DNA of 64,000 nt from a virus. Made by a program: the position numbers and the translations under genes. Positions within the stretch are counted from its first letter, which is position 1. Each line of letters opens with the position of its first letter. Of this stretch, positions 1-9,119 are shown in pieces. The DNA lies in IMG/VR virus record IMGVR_UViG_3300025168_000056, positions 1 through 64,000 of that record; one strand, 5' to 3'. The notes beneath the pieces were generated by a model. The model was given only the letters and a program-made list of their open reading frames with translations. It ran no database searches and was not told the DNA's origin.

Positions 1-2
1 TT

Positions 3-521
3 ATCGTCACCGGCACAGTAAGTGCCAGTGTGCTTGTTTACGAGAACATCGCAATAATTGATGCGACCGGCTCGACTTTCTTTGGTAATACTAACGACGA
101 CACTCATATGAGAACAGGTAGCCTCGTTATTACAACTGTTGGACCTACCTCTCCAACTACAATTTTAAGTGCTAGCACAAGCACGAAAGCAGTGCACATC
201 CAAGGCTTGAACGTTCTGTATGAATCTATAGCCGCTACTGTACAACTGACAGCGGTATACACAGCCAGCACTCCAAGTTATATTATCGGTGTACGCTCTA
301 CAGGTAGCGTGGAAATTGAAGTTCCATCGCCAGCGACTTATAAAGCCGGCGCCATACTCTTATTTAAAGATGAAGTCGGACATACTAACGGAACCAATAT
401 AAAACTTACAGGCGCCGCCGCAAGCTCGTATTTGATTGATGGTGGTGGAAGCTATACTTTAACTGGTTCAAATCCCGCAATTAGTTTATATTCCAATGGG
501 ACCAACTGGTTTGTCTTCTAA
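3..521 (+). CDS. Tail-fibre-like protein, 5' end outside window
   Basis: The reading frame is open from the first bases of the window, so this is the C-terminal 172 residues of a longer gene; the GTG at 30 is internal. The last ~85 residues form a module seen again at the ends of the next three proteins: a [SD]YII segment, a short beta strand ending in V-P, a lysine-acid turn (LLFKDE) and a terminal N-W-F-V-F. Low-complexity Ser/Thr/Gly composition is typical of phage fibre or surface proteins. It is the first of five such genes in a row. The role as receptor-binding or decorating fibre is inferred from composition and position. Confidence 0.6.
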   Translation: MVTGTVSASVLVYENIAIIDATGSTFFGNTNDDTHMRTGSLVITTVGPTSPTTILSASTSTKAVHIQGLNVLYESIAATVQLTAVYTASTPSYIIGVRSTGSVEIEVPSPATYKAGAILLFKDEVGHTNGTNIKLTGAAASSYLIDGGGSYTLTGSNPAISLYSNGTNWFVF

Positions 522-542
522 TTAATATAGGAGGCACTACAA

Positions 543-1292
543 ATGGCGTATAACAATTTATCTGGAACAGTAGTACTCCCGGATCGACTGGTCACTCATG
601 ATTTAACCCTTCATGAAAATTCTATTTTATCTGGTAATTTAAGCACCTCCGACGGCGCTAATATTATTAATGTTCCTCGCGTTTCTAATGCAACGAATAA
701 TGCAATTGTCACAAACGTTGGTGGAGATGCCAATAACTTAATTTGCGAGAGCAATTTAACATTTAACGGTAGTGCACTTACCGTCATTGGGCAAGTGTCT
801 GCGAGCCTAAATATATCAGCCTCATATTTTTATGGTGATGGATCGAAGCTTAGTGGAATCAGTAGTCTCGGCGGAATCTTTACGCAGTTAAACGGCACAA
901 CCGCTTTCACCACTAGCAGTGTTACTATCGGCGCCAATACTGCTCCATCACATCCTCTGCATGTCTCCGGAATCAGCCACCTCAGTGGGGGAGTGATTCA
1001 CAAAAGAGTACGTAAAACAGCCAACTATACAGTTACAACTTCAGATTATATTATTGGAGTAGACACCTCATCTGGCACCCTGCGTTTAACGCTACCATCG
1101 GCCGCTTCCGCCCTTGATGGGCAAGCTTGGATCATAAAAGACGAGGGCGGAAACGCCTCAAACAACAATGTAACGATTACGGGGTCTGCAGATTCGGATA
1201 CAATTGAAGGACAAAAAGAAGTAGTTTTAGAGTCATCTAATGCTTCTGTACACCTTTATTGCGACGGCGCAAGCAAATACTTTATCTTCTAA
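543..1292 (+). CDS. Tail-fibre-like protein (249 aa)
   Basis: Starts MAYNNLSG behind a good GGAGG site, the same MAY[NK] start used by the next three fibre-like genes. Ser/Asn/Thr-rich, ending in the shared C-terminal module (SDYIIGV, LTLP, WIIKDEGG, then a terminal KYFIF). The middle contains a SYFYGDGSKLSGI segment of the type found in phage fibre shafts. Likely a fibre or surface-appendage subunit; the shared ends suggest paralogues that dock or trimerise in the same way. The function is inferred; no enzymatic motif is visible. Confidence 0.6.
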   Translation: MAYNNLSGTVVLPDRLVTHDLTLHENSILSGNLSTSDGANIINVPRVSNATNNAIVTNVGGDANNLICESNLTFNGSALTVIGQVSASLNISASYFYGDGSKLSGISSLGGIFTQLNGTTAFTTSSVTIGANTAPSHPLHVSGISHLSGGVIHKRVRKTANYTVTTSDYIIGVDTSSGTLRLTLPSAASALDGQAWIIKDEGGNASNNNVTITGSADSDTIEGQKEVVLESSNASVHLYCDGASKYFIF

Positions 1293-1328
1293 AAATTTAA
1301 GCTCTTCACCGCACTAATTAAAGAACGA

Positions 1329-1372
1329 CGAGGTCTTATGTCCTCGATCAAATATGGGCAGCTGCATGCTGC
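1329..1372 (+). other. Two tandem hairpins in the leader of the next gene
   Basis: CGAGG/CCTCG (1329-1333 with 1342-1346, 8-base loop) is followed by GCAGC/GCTGC (1358-1362 with 1368-1372, 5-base loop). There is no T run after either, so they are not classic terminators. They sit in the 122-base gap before a gene with highly biased codon use and may act as mRNA-protecting or processing structures; this is inferred. Confidence 0.4.
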
Positions 1373-1414
1373 TTATATCATAATAAAAAACTATAATATG
1401 GAGGGTTTTTAAAT

Positions 1415-2830
1415 ATGGCTTATAAATTTCAAGTAGGTGACGCTATTGTTAGCGGATCACTTACACGTGATGCAGGTGACATCAAAGTCCGTAACCACGC
1501 TAATACTGAGAAAGCATCAATCACTAGAGCGGGTGTTGTATCCGGTTCTGGAGAGGCGGTTTTCGGTTCAATTGATTCCGACGGTGCTATCGATGGTGGT
1601 AGCTTCGAGATTGGTGGTACATCTATTGTCACTAGTGCTCGTCAGCTTCAGAACATTGCTTCTTTGGATGCAACAACCGAAGCTACAATCGAAACAGCAA
1701 TCGACACTCTTGCCAACCTTGCAAGTGCTGGTACTAACGGCAGCGAGCTTGAGTTCTTAGGTAGTATCGATTCTGCTCAAGGTCTCAAGATCAACAACGT
1801 ATCTACCATCACATCTGGTCGTGCTATTGAGAACTGCACAACAATTTCAGGTTCTGGACTTGCTCAGTTTGGCCAAGTTCGTACGGATGGTGGGATTACT
1901 CAGCAGGGTGTTACGATTCTTTCTACCGGAAAAGCAATTCAAAATGTTGCTAGTGTGGCATTTGTCGGTGCTCTTTCTGGTGCTTTCGGTTCTTCAGCTA
2001 CTCTTGCCAATGGCAGATTTGCTGTTTCAACCGCAGGTGTCCTTTCTGGGTCCGGCGCTGGTGGCGCAGGTCAGATCGTAATCGGTCCTGGCATGTTCAT
2101 CACCGGTGGATTCGGCAGCAGCTTATCTTTGGCTGACGCCAAGTTTACTGTTTCTGCAGGCGGCGCTTTAGTTGCCGGCGGAACTGTGCAGTTGTCTGCT
2201 ATTACTGCTGATACTGCGCTTGATGTTGCTGCTGACGGTCTTTTCTTTAACGACGGTCGTGATGGTACGGTTAAAAACGTAAACATCTCTTCCTTCTGTA
2301 CTGATATTGCCGGTGGCGGTCTGGTTCAGGCTTCAAACCAGCTTGCTGTTAACGTTGGAAACAACGGTGGTCTTGCTGTTACTGGTGATGCTCTTGAGAT
2401 CACTGGTTCGAACGTCGTCGCTGGTGTTGCCGCAGTTGCAAGTGAGACATTGCTCTTCTTGAATGCTGATGGTACACTTGCTAAAGAAAGCTTTGTTGAC
2501 TACGCTGCTGCTATTGCAGGTGCTGGTCTCTCGGCTTCCGGTGGTGTTCTTTCCACAGACGCTGGTGCAGTCACCCCGGTTAGCGATGTCACTGACGTTC
2601 TTTCTGAAGGTTACAACTATCTGACTGGTAACGCTGGAGCTTCTGTGAAGCTTCCAATCGATGCCGCTATCGGTGATGTTGTCCACATCAAGAACAGTAC
2701 AGCTGGTGTTTGTAACATTGCTCGCCAAAGTAACCACACCATTGATGGCTTGAACTCTATTGTTCTTGAGTCGGCTCGCGGTGCGGTTTCGATGGTCTAC
2801 GCATTAACCTCTTCCTGGTTACTCGTGTGA
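1415..2830 (+). CDS. Tail-fibre-like protein, probably abundant (471 aa)
   Basis: MAYKFQVGD start behind GGAGGG. Composed of Ser/Gly/Ala-rich beta-type repeats. Residues ~80-130 (QNIASLDATTEATIETAIDT and following) are nearly identical to a block in the 4099-6006 protein, and it ends in the shared C-terminal module (SSWLLV). Its codon use is strongly biased to GCT, GGT, CTT and GTT, like the capsid gene and unlike the neighbouring fibre genes, which suggests high expression. A strong terminator follows. Likely a major fibre or appendage protein; the exact role is unknown. Confidence 0.6.
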   Translation: MAYKFQVGDAIVSGSLTRDAGDIKVRNHANTEKASITRAGVVSGSGEAVFGSIDSDGAIDGGSFEIGGTSIVTSARQLQNIASLDATTEATIETAIDTLANLASAGTNGSELEFLGSIDSAQGLKINNVSTITSGRAIENCTTISGSGLAQFGQVRTDGGITQQGVTILSTGKAIQNVASVAFVGALSGAFGSSATLANGRFAVSTAGVLSGSGAGGAGQIVIGPGMFITGGFGSSLSLADAKFTVSAGGALVAGGTVQLSAITADTALDVAADGLFFNDGRDGTVKNVNISSFCTDIAGGGLVQASNQLAVNVGNNGGLAVTGDALEITGSNVVAGVAAVASETLLFLNADGTLAKESFVDYAAAIAGAGLSASGGVLSTDAGAVTPVSDVTDVLSEGYNYLTGNAGASVKLPIDAAIGDVVHIKNSTAGVCNIARQSNHTIDGLNSIVLESARGAVSMVYALTSSWLLV

Positions 2831-2861
2831 TACAAGTTTTTCAACTTTGTTGAATCTCTTT

Positions 2862-2894
2862 GGGTGCCCTCCTTGTGGGGGCATCCTTTTTTTT
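2862..2894 (+). terminator. Rho-independent terminator
   Basis: GGGTGCCC (2862-2869) pairs with GGGCATCC (2879-2886) and is followed by eight T (2887-2894). It closes the transcript of the 471-aa fibre-like gene and separates it from the next gene, which has its own candidate late promoter. Confidence 0.85.
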
Positions 2895-2897
2895 ATA

Positions 2898-2922
2898 CTA
2901 TTTAAATGTGAAAAACTATTTA
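2898..2922 (+). promoter_or_regulatory. Two CTATTTA candidate late-promoter motifs
   Basis: CTATTTA occurs at 2898-2904 and again at 2916-2922, directly after the terminator and 18-42 bases before the ATG at 2940. The second copy and what follows (CTATTTAGAG, then TAGGAGAA) closely match the site at 10217. The motif recurs upstream of other virion genes. Confidence 0.5.
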
Positions 2923-2939
2923 GAGTGTTAGGAGAAGCT

Positions 2940-4067
2940 ATGGCTTATAATATACTTAAGGGTATCGTCGAGGGCTCGGTCGATCAACATGCGGATCAAG
3001 AAATCGGCGGCATTAAGATTTTCAAAAACACCATAAGTGCGAGTGTTTTTTATGATACAGACGCACAAAGTCCTTGCGCCACTATGAAAGATGTGGCGAT
3101 TACTAATATAAAAGGCGGCTCTCATAATAGTATTTTGATTTGCGATAAAGATGTAGGCTCACGCTCTCACCACAATTTTACTTTTGATGGCAAAACGTTG
3201 AGAGTCCACACTATTGAATCTACAACTCTTAAAGGAGACGCATCAAACACTATAAACATTCCTCCAGACCGGTTCGCTGGAACAATACCAGCAAACTTTA
3301 TTAAATATGGTTCTGGGCTCCAAGATATTCGCGGACAACTTCAGTTAAACTTTGGAGATGGATTAAAGTGCGATGAAAACCAGCTTGAGCTTTCTCTTGG
3401 GATCAAATCGGGACTCTGTCACGTAAGCAAAAAATTAATGATTGATCCTGCAAAAACAGAACCAATCAACACAGCAGGACAAAATCTAGCTGATAACGAC
3501 ATTTTAATTGTAAGTGACGTGTCGAAGGGAGCAACCAAGGGTACAACCTTAGCCAACCTGTATAAGAATTACATAGCACCTAGGTCACCACACGCTGCCG
3601 GCAACAAAAACCAAATCCAGTTTAAAGGAGCTTCAGAGTTTGAAGCTTCTCCAAAATTGACTTTTGACTCTGCTGCAGCCCTTCTTAATATAGAAGGAAA
3701 AATTAGAGCAGATACTGCTTACGTCGAAGGCTCGCTTGTCTGCGGGGGTTCTGTGATTCACAATATAACTAAAACAACCGATAAGGTTTATGAGGTTAAA
3801 TTAAGTGATTATACTATTTTGTGCAACACAGAAAAAAACAAGATGACGGTTAAAGTTCCGCCGGCTTGTAATAACGTCGGCCGAGTTATAATAATAAAAA
3901 AAGCAGATTCTAACAAATATAAGATAACATCTAATACTCTCACTATTCTGAGTGAAGAGGGCAGCATAGATATCAATAACAGGATGGACGTAAAGATGAA
4001 CTACTCATCAAGAACACTACAGTCGGATGGCGAAAACTGGTGGTTAATCGGCAGCAAAGGCACCTGA
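2940..4067 (+). CDS. Tail-fibre-like protein (375 aa)
   Basis: The start is the ATG at 2940, 4 bases after AGGAGA; an in-frame extension to 2847 would read through the terminator and has no ribosome site. Begins MAYNILKG like its neighbours, and ends with the shared C-terminal module (SDYTIL, VKVPP, VIIIKKADS, then a terminal NWWLIG). It contains slightly more Lys and Cys than the other fibre-like proteins. Likely a fibre or adhesin subunit; no catalytic motif seen. Confidence 0.6.
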   Translation: MAYNILKGIVEGSVDQHADQEIGGIKIFKNTISASVFYDTDAQSPCATMKDVAITNIKGGSHNSILICDKDVGSRSHHNFTFDGKTLRVHTIESTTLKGDASNTINIPPDRFAGTIPANFIKYGSGLQDIRGQLQLNFGDGLKCDENQLELSLGIKSGLCHVSKKLMIDPAKTEPINTAGQNLADNDILIVSDVSKGATKGTTLANLYKNYIAPRSPHAAGNKNQIQFKGASEFEASPKLTFDSAAALLNIEGKIRADTAYVEGSLVCGGSVIHNITKTTDKVYEVKLSDYTILCNTEKNKMTVKVPPACNNVGRVIIIKKADSNKYKITSNTLTILSEEGSIDINNRMDVKMNYSSRTLQSDGENWWLIGSKGT

Positions 4068-4098
4068 CAGATACTTAATATAACGGAGAATTAAAGTA

Positions 4099-6006
4099 AT
4101 GGCATATAATACCAAAAAAGGTAAACAACAGAGTGGGGACATCCAATTTGAAAGCGATCCAACTGATACCCAGATTGACTTTGAAAATGATTTCGTAGCT
4201 ATCAAGACAAACGCACAACAAAGATTTATTGTTTCTGGTTCGTTTATCACTGCATCAGTTGCGGTCTCCAGTTCCGCTGGCATTTCTGCTGGATCTTTCT
4301 CCACACTTGGCGCTATAACAAGTGCTACTGTTTCTGGTTCTGGCTTGCTGCAAGGCTCTGGTCTAAGAATTGACACCAATGGCATTATTGGTACCGCCGG
4401 AGACACAAACTTATTAACATTAACTAATAATCAATTAACTGTTGCCGGCGTTGTTTCCGGATCCGGCGCTATCCAGGGCGCTGCGCTAAATGTAGGTGGC
4501 TCCCAAGTTTTGACTGTAACAAAACAACTTTCCAACATTGCTTCTCTTGATGCCACAACAGAAACTACAATTGAAGGAGCCATCGATACGTTGGCTAATC
4601 TTACTAGTTACGGCTCGAACGGTGTTGAAACTCGCGCTTTAGGTTCTCTTGATGTCGTTGGAGGCATTCAAATCAATAACGTTAACTTTGTAGATGCCAG
4701 CCGAAATATAACAGGCTCCGGGCTACTGACCAACCTTGCAGGTATTAAACTAGACACCAGCGCAGTCATAGGAACAACAGGGGACACAAATTTACTGACA
4801 TTAAATAACAACCAACTGTTAGTGGCGGGACAGTTATCCGCCTCGACTGATCTCGCTGGTCGCTCGCTAATACTTGATGTTGGAAAAGCAATCGGTATTG
4901 CCGGAGACACTGACCTTGTAACCTTGACTGCCAACACCGTAACAGTCGCAGGCGCCTTAACTGCCTCGACTGATCTCGCCGGTCGCTCTCTGTTGCTTGA
5001 CACTGGCAAAACGATTGGTATTACGGGTGATACTAACTTAATGACCTTGACGGCCAACAAAGTAAGTGTTGCGGGAGTCATGTCTTCTTCTGCCGGTATA
5101 ACAGGATCAGCGATAAGAGCCGACGGAGACCTCAAAGTAAATGGTTCTATCACAGGCTCAGGCTTTAGTGCCTTTCTTCCGGGAATTATCATTGATACAA
5201 ACGCACTGATTGGTACTGCTGGAGATCCTGATTTATTACAATTGGCGAATGGACAATTGAATGTCGCCGGCGCTATCTCTGGCTCCAAAGGCTTATTTCA
5301 TGTTACCAACGGTACACTTCAATTAGGCAATGAAGAAGTAGGCACCGGAGTTATGCTTAAAATCAGAGGACCTAGTGACAACTCTGTGCCGTTGCTTATA
5401 AAGACTCCCGGTCACGAAACTATTTTAGCGTGCACAGGCTCCGGGCAAGTAGTAGTTGGAGCGGCGTATTTCGGCGCGAAACTCAATGTCAGTGGTTCAG
5501 ATCCAAATATGCTCATTCAGGCAAAAAGCGACAACGCAAACCCAGCATTCTATGTTAGTGGCTCTGGAGATGCTTATGTGTCCGGTTCTTTGCGCGCTCG
5601 ACAATTATATATGCATACTCACAAAATGAATTTTGGAGATACCACCGCGCGCTTTGTTAGATTTGATTCAAATGGCGGTGATACCTCAGCCGGCGGGAAC
5701 AATAAAATGGTTGCCCCATACCCAGGTAAATTAGTGAAAGTAATAGTCCGATCGCTTGCCGGACCACCGGGCAGCACAGTAGTATCACTTCACTCCGCGT
5801 CAAACGGCACAACGAATGTTAGCGCCACCGCCGCAGAAGCAATTACAGTTAACTGCTCAGCAGTCGACACAAGTTTTGTCTTTACATTCACTGATGCCGC
5901 AGCATGGCCAGTTTCTGGTGATATCGTAGGTATAAAAATCAACCCAACAACTGATCCCGGTACAGTGGTCGCAACCTCTGTTTGGGAATATGACCAGAAC
6001 CAGTAG
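4099..6006 (+). CDS. Repeat-containing tail-fibre protein (635 aa)
   Basis: Starts MAYNTKKG behind GGAG. The shaft contains five tandem ~41-residue repeats, roughly residues 85-400, each with the core [IL]G[ITA]xGD[TP][ND]L[VLM]xLxxNxxxVAG. An N-terminal block (SNIASLDATTE) matches the 471-aa protein. The last ~125 residues (from TTARFVRFDSNGG to EYDQNQ) differ from the shared module of the other fibre genes and look like a separate beta-sandwich head. Most likely a long fibre with a distinct receptor-binding or cap domain; this is inferred from architecture. Confidence 0.65.
   Translation: MAYNTKKGKQQSGDIQFESDPTDTQIDFENDFVAIKTNAQQRFIVSGSFITASVAVSSSAGISAGSFSTLGAITSATVSGSGLLQGSGLRIDTNGIIGTAGDTNLLTLTNNQLTVAGVVSGSGAIQGAALNVGGSQVLTVTKQLSNIASLDATTETTIEGAIDTLANLTSYGSNGVETRALGSLDVVGGIQINNVNFVDASRNITGSGLLTNLAGIKLDTSAVIGTTGDTNLLTLNNNQLLVAGQLSASTDLAGRSLILDVGKAIGIAGDTDLVTLTANTVTVAGALTASTDLAGRSLLLDTGKTIGITGDTNLMTLTANKVSVAGVMSSSAGITGSAIRADGDLKVNGSITGSGFSAFLPGIIIDTNALIGTAGDPDLLQLANGQLNVAGAISGSKGLFHVTNGTLQLGNEEVGTGVMLKIRGPSDNSVPLLIKTPGHETILACTGSGQVVVGAAYFGAKLNVSGSDPNMLIQAKSDNANPAFYVSGSGDAYVSGSLRARQLYMHTHKMNFGDTTARFVRFDSNGGDTSAGGNNKMVAPYPGKLVKVIVRSLAGPPGSTVVSLHSASNGTTNVSATAAEAITVNCSAVDTSFVFTFTDAAAWPVSGDIVGIKINPTTDPGTVVATSVWEYDQNQ
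4840..4988 (+). repeat. Near-exact 26-base direct repeat inside fibre gene
   Basis: The 26 bases at 4840-4865 recur at 4963-4988 with one mismatch, 123 bases (41 codons) apart, encoding ASTDLAGRS twice. They are the best conserved part of the five-fold repeat in the 635-aa fibre protein, suggesting recent duplication or recombination in the shaft. Confidence 0.8.
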
Positions 6007-6045
6007 CTGTTGGCGCCAAAAAAAGGCATTTTGATATGCGGAAGA

Positions 6046-6052
6046 CTATTTA
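6046..6052 (+). promoter_or_regulatory. CTATTTA candidate late-promoter motif
   Basis: CTATTTA followed by an AT-rich stretch, 35 bases upstream of the scaffold gene start at 6087, in an intergenic gap. Same motif and spacing as before the acidic protein gene at 54692. Confidence 0.5.
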
Positions 6053-6086
6053 TTTTGAATTATTATTTTTTTAGGAGAGACCTTAG

Positions 6087-7262
6087 ATGTCCAATTTGTT
6101 AAACGAGGCAATCATCGATGCGAAAGCATTAAAAGAAGCAGCGCTTAAGAACGCAGAAGCAGCTGTTATTAGGAAATATTCCACTGAAGTGAAACAAACG
6201 TTAGATACGCTTCTAGAACAAGAAGAAGCAGCCCCAATGGCTAGCGCTGACCTTGGCGCCCCAGCGGCGGAAGATCCAATGGCTGATCCAATGGCAGATT
6301 TAGGAATGGAAGAGCCTCCCGTTGACGCTGCAGTCCCAGGGGAAGAGCCGACTGACATAGCTCCAGACGTACCGTTAGCTGCAGCCGATGGAATAGGGGC
6401 TTCTCCCGATGAAGGCTCGACGGTAGAATTTAACGTAGATCTACAAGCTCTTCAAGAAGCTGTGCAGCAATTAGAAAATGAACTTTCCGAAGACGAAGAA
6501 ATCGAAATCAATGAAATTGATTTAGCTGCAATTCTTGAAGATGATGAAGTTGAGATTACCGAAGATGACAACGAAGATCCCCAAGGTTCTGGCGAAATGG
6601 CAGATTCCGATGGAAGCGCCGGCGAAGGCGAAGCTGCCGCAGCCCAAACTGCTGCTGCTGGCGAACAAGACGAAGAAGCAATGAAGGGCATGGAAGAAAA
6701 TGTCGATTCACTCGTCGATGCGATTATGGAAAAGCTTACAGTCGATATGGGAGCCGAATTAGCCGGTTGGGCTGGTCGAGGCGCCTACGACACAAAATAT
6801 CAAATGGAAAAAGAAATGGCACATCGTCGTAGTACTGATGTAGCCGAAGAAATGGAAGATTTAAAGAAAGCTCAAGAAGAGTTAGTTTTTGAAAATAAAC
6901 AACTCAGCGAAAAGCTCTCAAATTACGAACAAGCTGTTGGACAGTTAAAAGAAAATCTACAAGATGTCAACTTGTCCAATGCTCGTTTACTATACACGAA
7001 CCGTATTCTTAGAAATACCTCCCTGAATGAGCGACAAAAGTTAAAAATTGTCGAAGCGATTTCAAATGCTGGTTCTGTCACAGAAGCGCGTACAATTTTT
7101 GATACGCTTGAAAGCACAGTGCAGTCTACGCCAAAACGTGGGCCACAATCGCTGGGTGAAGCTATCAGCCGTCGTTCTTCTGTAATCCGTGCTTCTCGTC
7201 ATGAGAGCACAACATCTGATCCAGTTTCGGATCGGATGAAAAAACTAGCAGGTATCAAGTAA
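6087..7262 (+). CDS. Prohead core scaffolding protein (gp22-like)
   Basis: A 391-residue, very acidic, helical protein lying immediately upstream of the capsid gene, the position of T4 gene 22. The N-terminal ~55 residues are an Ala/Lys/Glu helix; residues ~70-205 are rich in Asp, Glu, Ala and Pro; residues ~245-310 are a strong coiled coil; the C-terminus is basic and ends MKKLAGIK, as expected for a core protein that contacts the shell. In T4 such proteins are cut by the prohead protease after [LI]xE; several LxE sites are present (LNE, LKE near the N-terminus). Identified by context and composition rather than by motif. Confidence 0.7.
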   Translation: MSNLLNEAIIDAKALKEAALKNAEAAVIRKYSTEVKQTLDTLLEQEEAAPMASADLGAPAAEDPMADPMADLGMEEPPVDAAVPGEEPTDIAPDVPLAAADGIGASPDEGSTVEFNVDLQALQEAVQQLENELSEDEEIEINEIDLAAILEDDEVEITEDDNEDPQGSGEMADSDGSAGEGEAAAAQTAAAGEQDEEAMKGMEENVDSLVDAIMEKLTVDMGAELAGWAGRGAYDTKYQMEKEMAHRRSTDVAEEMEDLKKAQEELVFENKQLSEKLSNYEQAVGQLKENLQDVNLSNARLLYTNRILRNTSLNERQKLKIVEAISNAGSVTEARTIFDTLESTVQSTPKRGPQSLGEAISRRSSVIRASRHESTTSDPVSDRMKKLAGIK

Positions 7263-7295
7263 GATACAAATACAATTATTAGGAGGTATTTTAAA

Positions 7296-9119
7296 ATGGC
7301 TGGTATTATAGATAGGTTAACCGAAGGTGTTGTTAACCGTGATATGCGCGCTGAAGGTCACGCTTTGTTAACAAAGTGGGAGCGCACAGGTCTTCTCGAA
7401 GGCTTGAAGACTGACACAAAAAAGAACTGCATGGCTCGACTCCTTGAGAATCAAGCTAAGGAGCTTCTTAGAGAGAGTAGCACAATGGGTGCTGGTGATG
7501 TTGAGGGCTTCGCTGCCGTCGCATTCCCAATCGTCCGTCGTGTATTCGCAGGACTGATCGCAAACGATCTCGTTTCCGTTCAGCCGATGAGTCTCCCAAG
7601 TGGACTCATCTTCTTCCTCGACTTTGTTTACTCACCAGATCTTGGTGACACAACTCAGTCTGCGGCAGATCGCTTTGGTAACGTTAAAGAGAAGTCCATT
7701 TATGGTACTGATCAGGTTGCTAAGGAAATCCAAGAGGGTGTTGACCTTATCAACGGCACAAGCAAGTTTGACCTTTCCGGTCCTCGTACTGTTGGTGCTC
7801 GCGGTTATGCGTTCGGCTCCCCATCGGGTTCGAACGAGACCACAATTGCACAGGCTGTTACTTCCGCTTCGGTCAAGGCAACATTCTTGCTTAACGGAAA
7901 CGTTAGTGCTGCTAACAAGAAGCTGATTCAATTTGATCCAGATCTTCTTGCTCTTACCGACGGCACTATTTCGGTTGGTATTGTTGACATTGAAAAGGAT
8001 GAGCATGACTCGTCAACCACAGGAGATCCCGACTATGATAACCTTGGTGCTTTCACTATCAACCTCGCAAACCTTGTTACTGCAGATTCTGCATTCACGA
8101 CTCTGACCGGTCAGGTTCGTCGTTTAACTCAGACTGTTTCGGCAGCTGAGGCAGCTACAACTGCAGCAGCTATCCGTTACGTCGTGGTTGGTACTAACGT
8201 TACCGCTGGTGCTACCGGTGCTTTCGATGGTGCTGTTGGTGCAATCGATATGTTGGTGTTCCCAGTGCGCGATCAGTATGATGCTGTTACTTCTGCCCCC
8301 GGTGCGGTTGTGGGTGACTTGTTTGGTCTTGAGGCTAACGAGCGTATCCCTGAGATCGACATCAAGGTGGACAGCATTGCTGTTACCGCTCAGACCAAGA
8401 AGCTGAAGGCGAAGTGGAGCCCAGAGTTAGGACAAGATCTTAACGCTTACCACAACCTTGACGCTGAAGTTGAGTTGACCTCGATCCTTTCGGAGCAGAT
8501 TGCTCTCGAAATCGACCGTGAGATCCTTGCCGACCTTGTTAACGGAGCTACTGCAGCTACTCGTTACTGGTCTCGTGCTCCGGGTCTGTTCGTCAACGCT
8601 GAGACTGGTGGAGAGCTTGGTGCTGCTTCTGCTGCTCCTGAGTTCACCGGTACCGTTTCTGAGTGGTACGAGACTCTCATTGAGACAATCAATGATGTTT
8701 CGGCTCAGATTCACCGTAAGACTCTGCGTGGTGGTGCAAACTTCATCGTTTGCGGACCTGAGACAGCTAACATCCTTGAATTCACCGCTGGATTCCGTGC
8801 TTCCGTCACTCACGACGATGAGACCGGTTCCGTTGGTGCAGTCAACGTTGGTTCGCTGAGCAAGAAGTTCGACGTTATCGTCGATCCCTACTTCCTGCGC
8901 AACGTGGTTCTCGTTGGTCGTCGCGGATCCTCTTTCCTTGAAAGCGGATACGTATACGCACCTTACGTCCCACTGCAGACCACACCAACTATCTTTGGAC
9001 CAGAAGACTTCGTGCCTCGCAAGGGCGTGATGACTCGTTATGCCAAGAAGATGGTTCGTCCAGATATGTACGGCGTCGTCGTCATTCGCGGACTCTTAGG
9101 TGAGGAAGGCTCCAGCTAA
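7296..9119 (+). CDS. Major capsid protein (gp23-like, HK97 fold)
   Basis: At 607 aa it is longer than T4 gp23 (521). Recognised by SVQPMSLPSGLIFFLDF (near residue 96), the conserved segment KKLKAKWSPELGQDL followed by AYHNLDAEVELTSILSEQIA with a downstream LEIDREIL, and the C-terminal YVPLQTTP, PRKGVMTRYAKK and DMYGVVVIRG. The N-terminal ~60 residues look like a cleavable scaffold peptide: ELLRE ends at residue 60 and fits the T4 prohead protease rule ([LI]xE), near T4's own site at 65. Codon use is strongly biased to a small codon set, consistent with very high expression. AGGAGG ribosome site; strong terminator downstream. Confidence 0.93.
   Translation: MAGIIDRLTEGVVNRDMRAEGHALLTKWERTGLLEGLKTDTKKNCMARLLENQAKELLRESSTMGAGDVEGFAAVAFPIVRRVFAGLIANDLVSVQPMSLPSGLIFFLDFVYSPDLGDTTQSAADRFGNVKEKSIYGTDQVAKEIQEGVDLINGTSKFDLSGPRTVGARGYAFGSPSGSNETTIAQAVTSASVKATFLLNGNVSAANKKLIQFDPDLLALTDGTISVGIVDIEKDEHDSSTTGDPDYDNLGAFTINLANLVTADSAFTTLTGQVRRLTQTVSAAEAATTAAAIRYVVVGTNVTAGATGAFDGAVGAIDMLVFPVRDQYDAVTSAPGAVVGDLFGLEANERIPEIDIKVDSIAVTAQTKKLKAKWSPELGQDLNAYHNLDAEVELTSILSEQIALEIDREILADLVNGATAATRYWSRAPGLFVNAETGGELGAASAAPEFTGTVSEWYETLIETINDVSAQIHRKTLRGGANFIVCGPETANILEFTAGFRASVTHDDETGSVGAVNVGSLSKKFDVIVDPYFLRNVVLVGRRGSSFLESGYVYAPYVPLQTTPTIFGPEDFVPRKGVMTRYAKKMVRPDMYGVVVIRGLLGEEGSS

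Noticed and set aside
1437-1760. Overlapping open frame of 107 codons inside the 471-aa fibre gene, and similar frames inside the capsid and neck genes
   Set aside because: Leu/Ser-rich shadow translations of strongly codon-biased genes, without ribosome sites or recognisable motifs.
2847-2939. In-frame upstream extension of the 375-aa fibre gene with a hydrophobic start
   Set aside because: It would run through the terminator hairpin and T run, has no ribosome site, and the ATG at 2940 gives the shared MAYN start.
6008-6026. Palindrome TTGGCGCCAA followed by A residues, resembling a terminator for the - strand
   Set aside because: Perfect palindrome leaves no loop for a stable hairpin, and there is no - strand gene to end.
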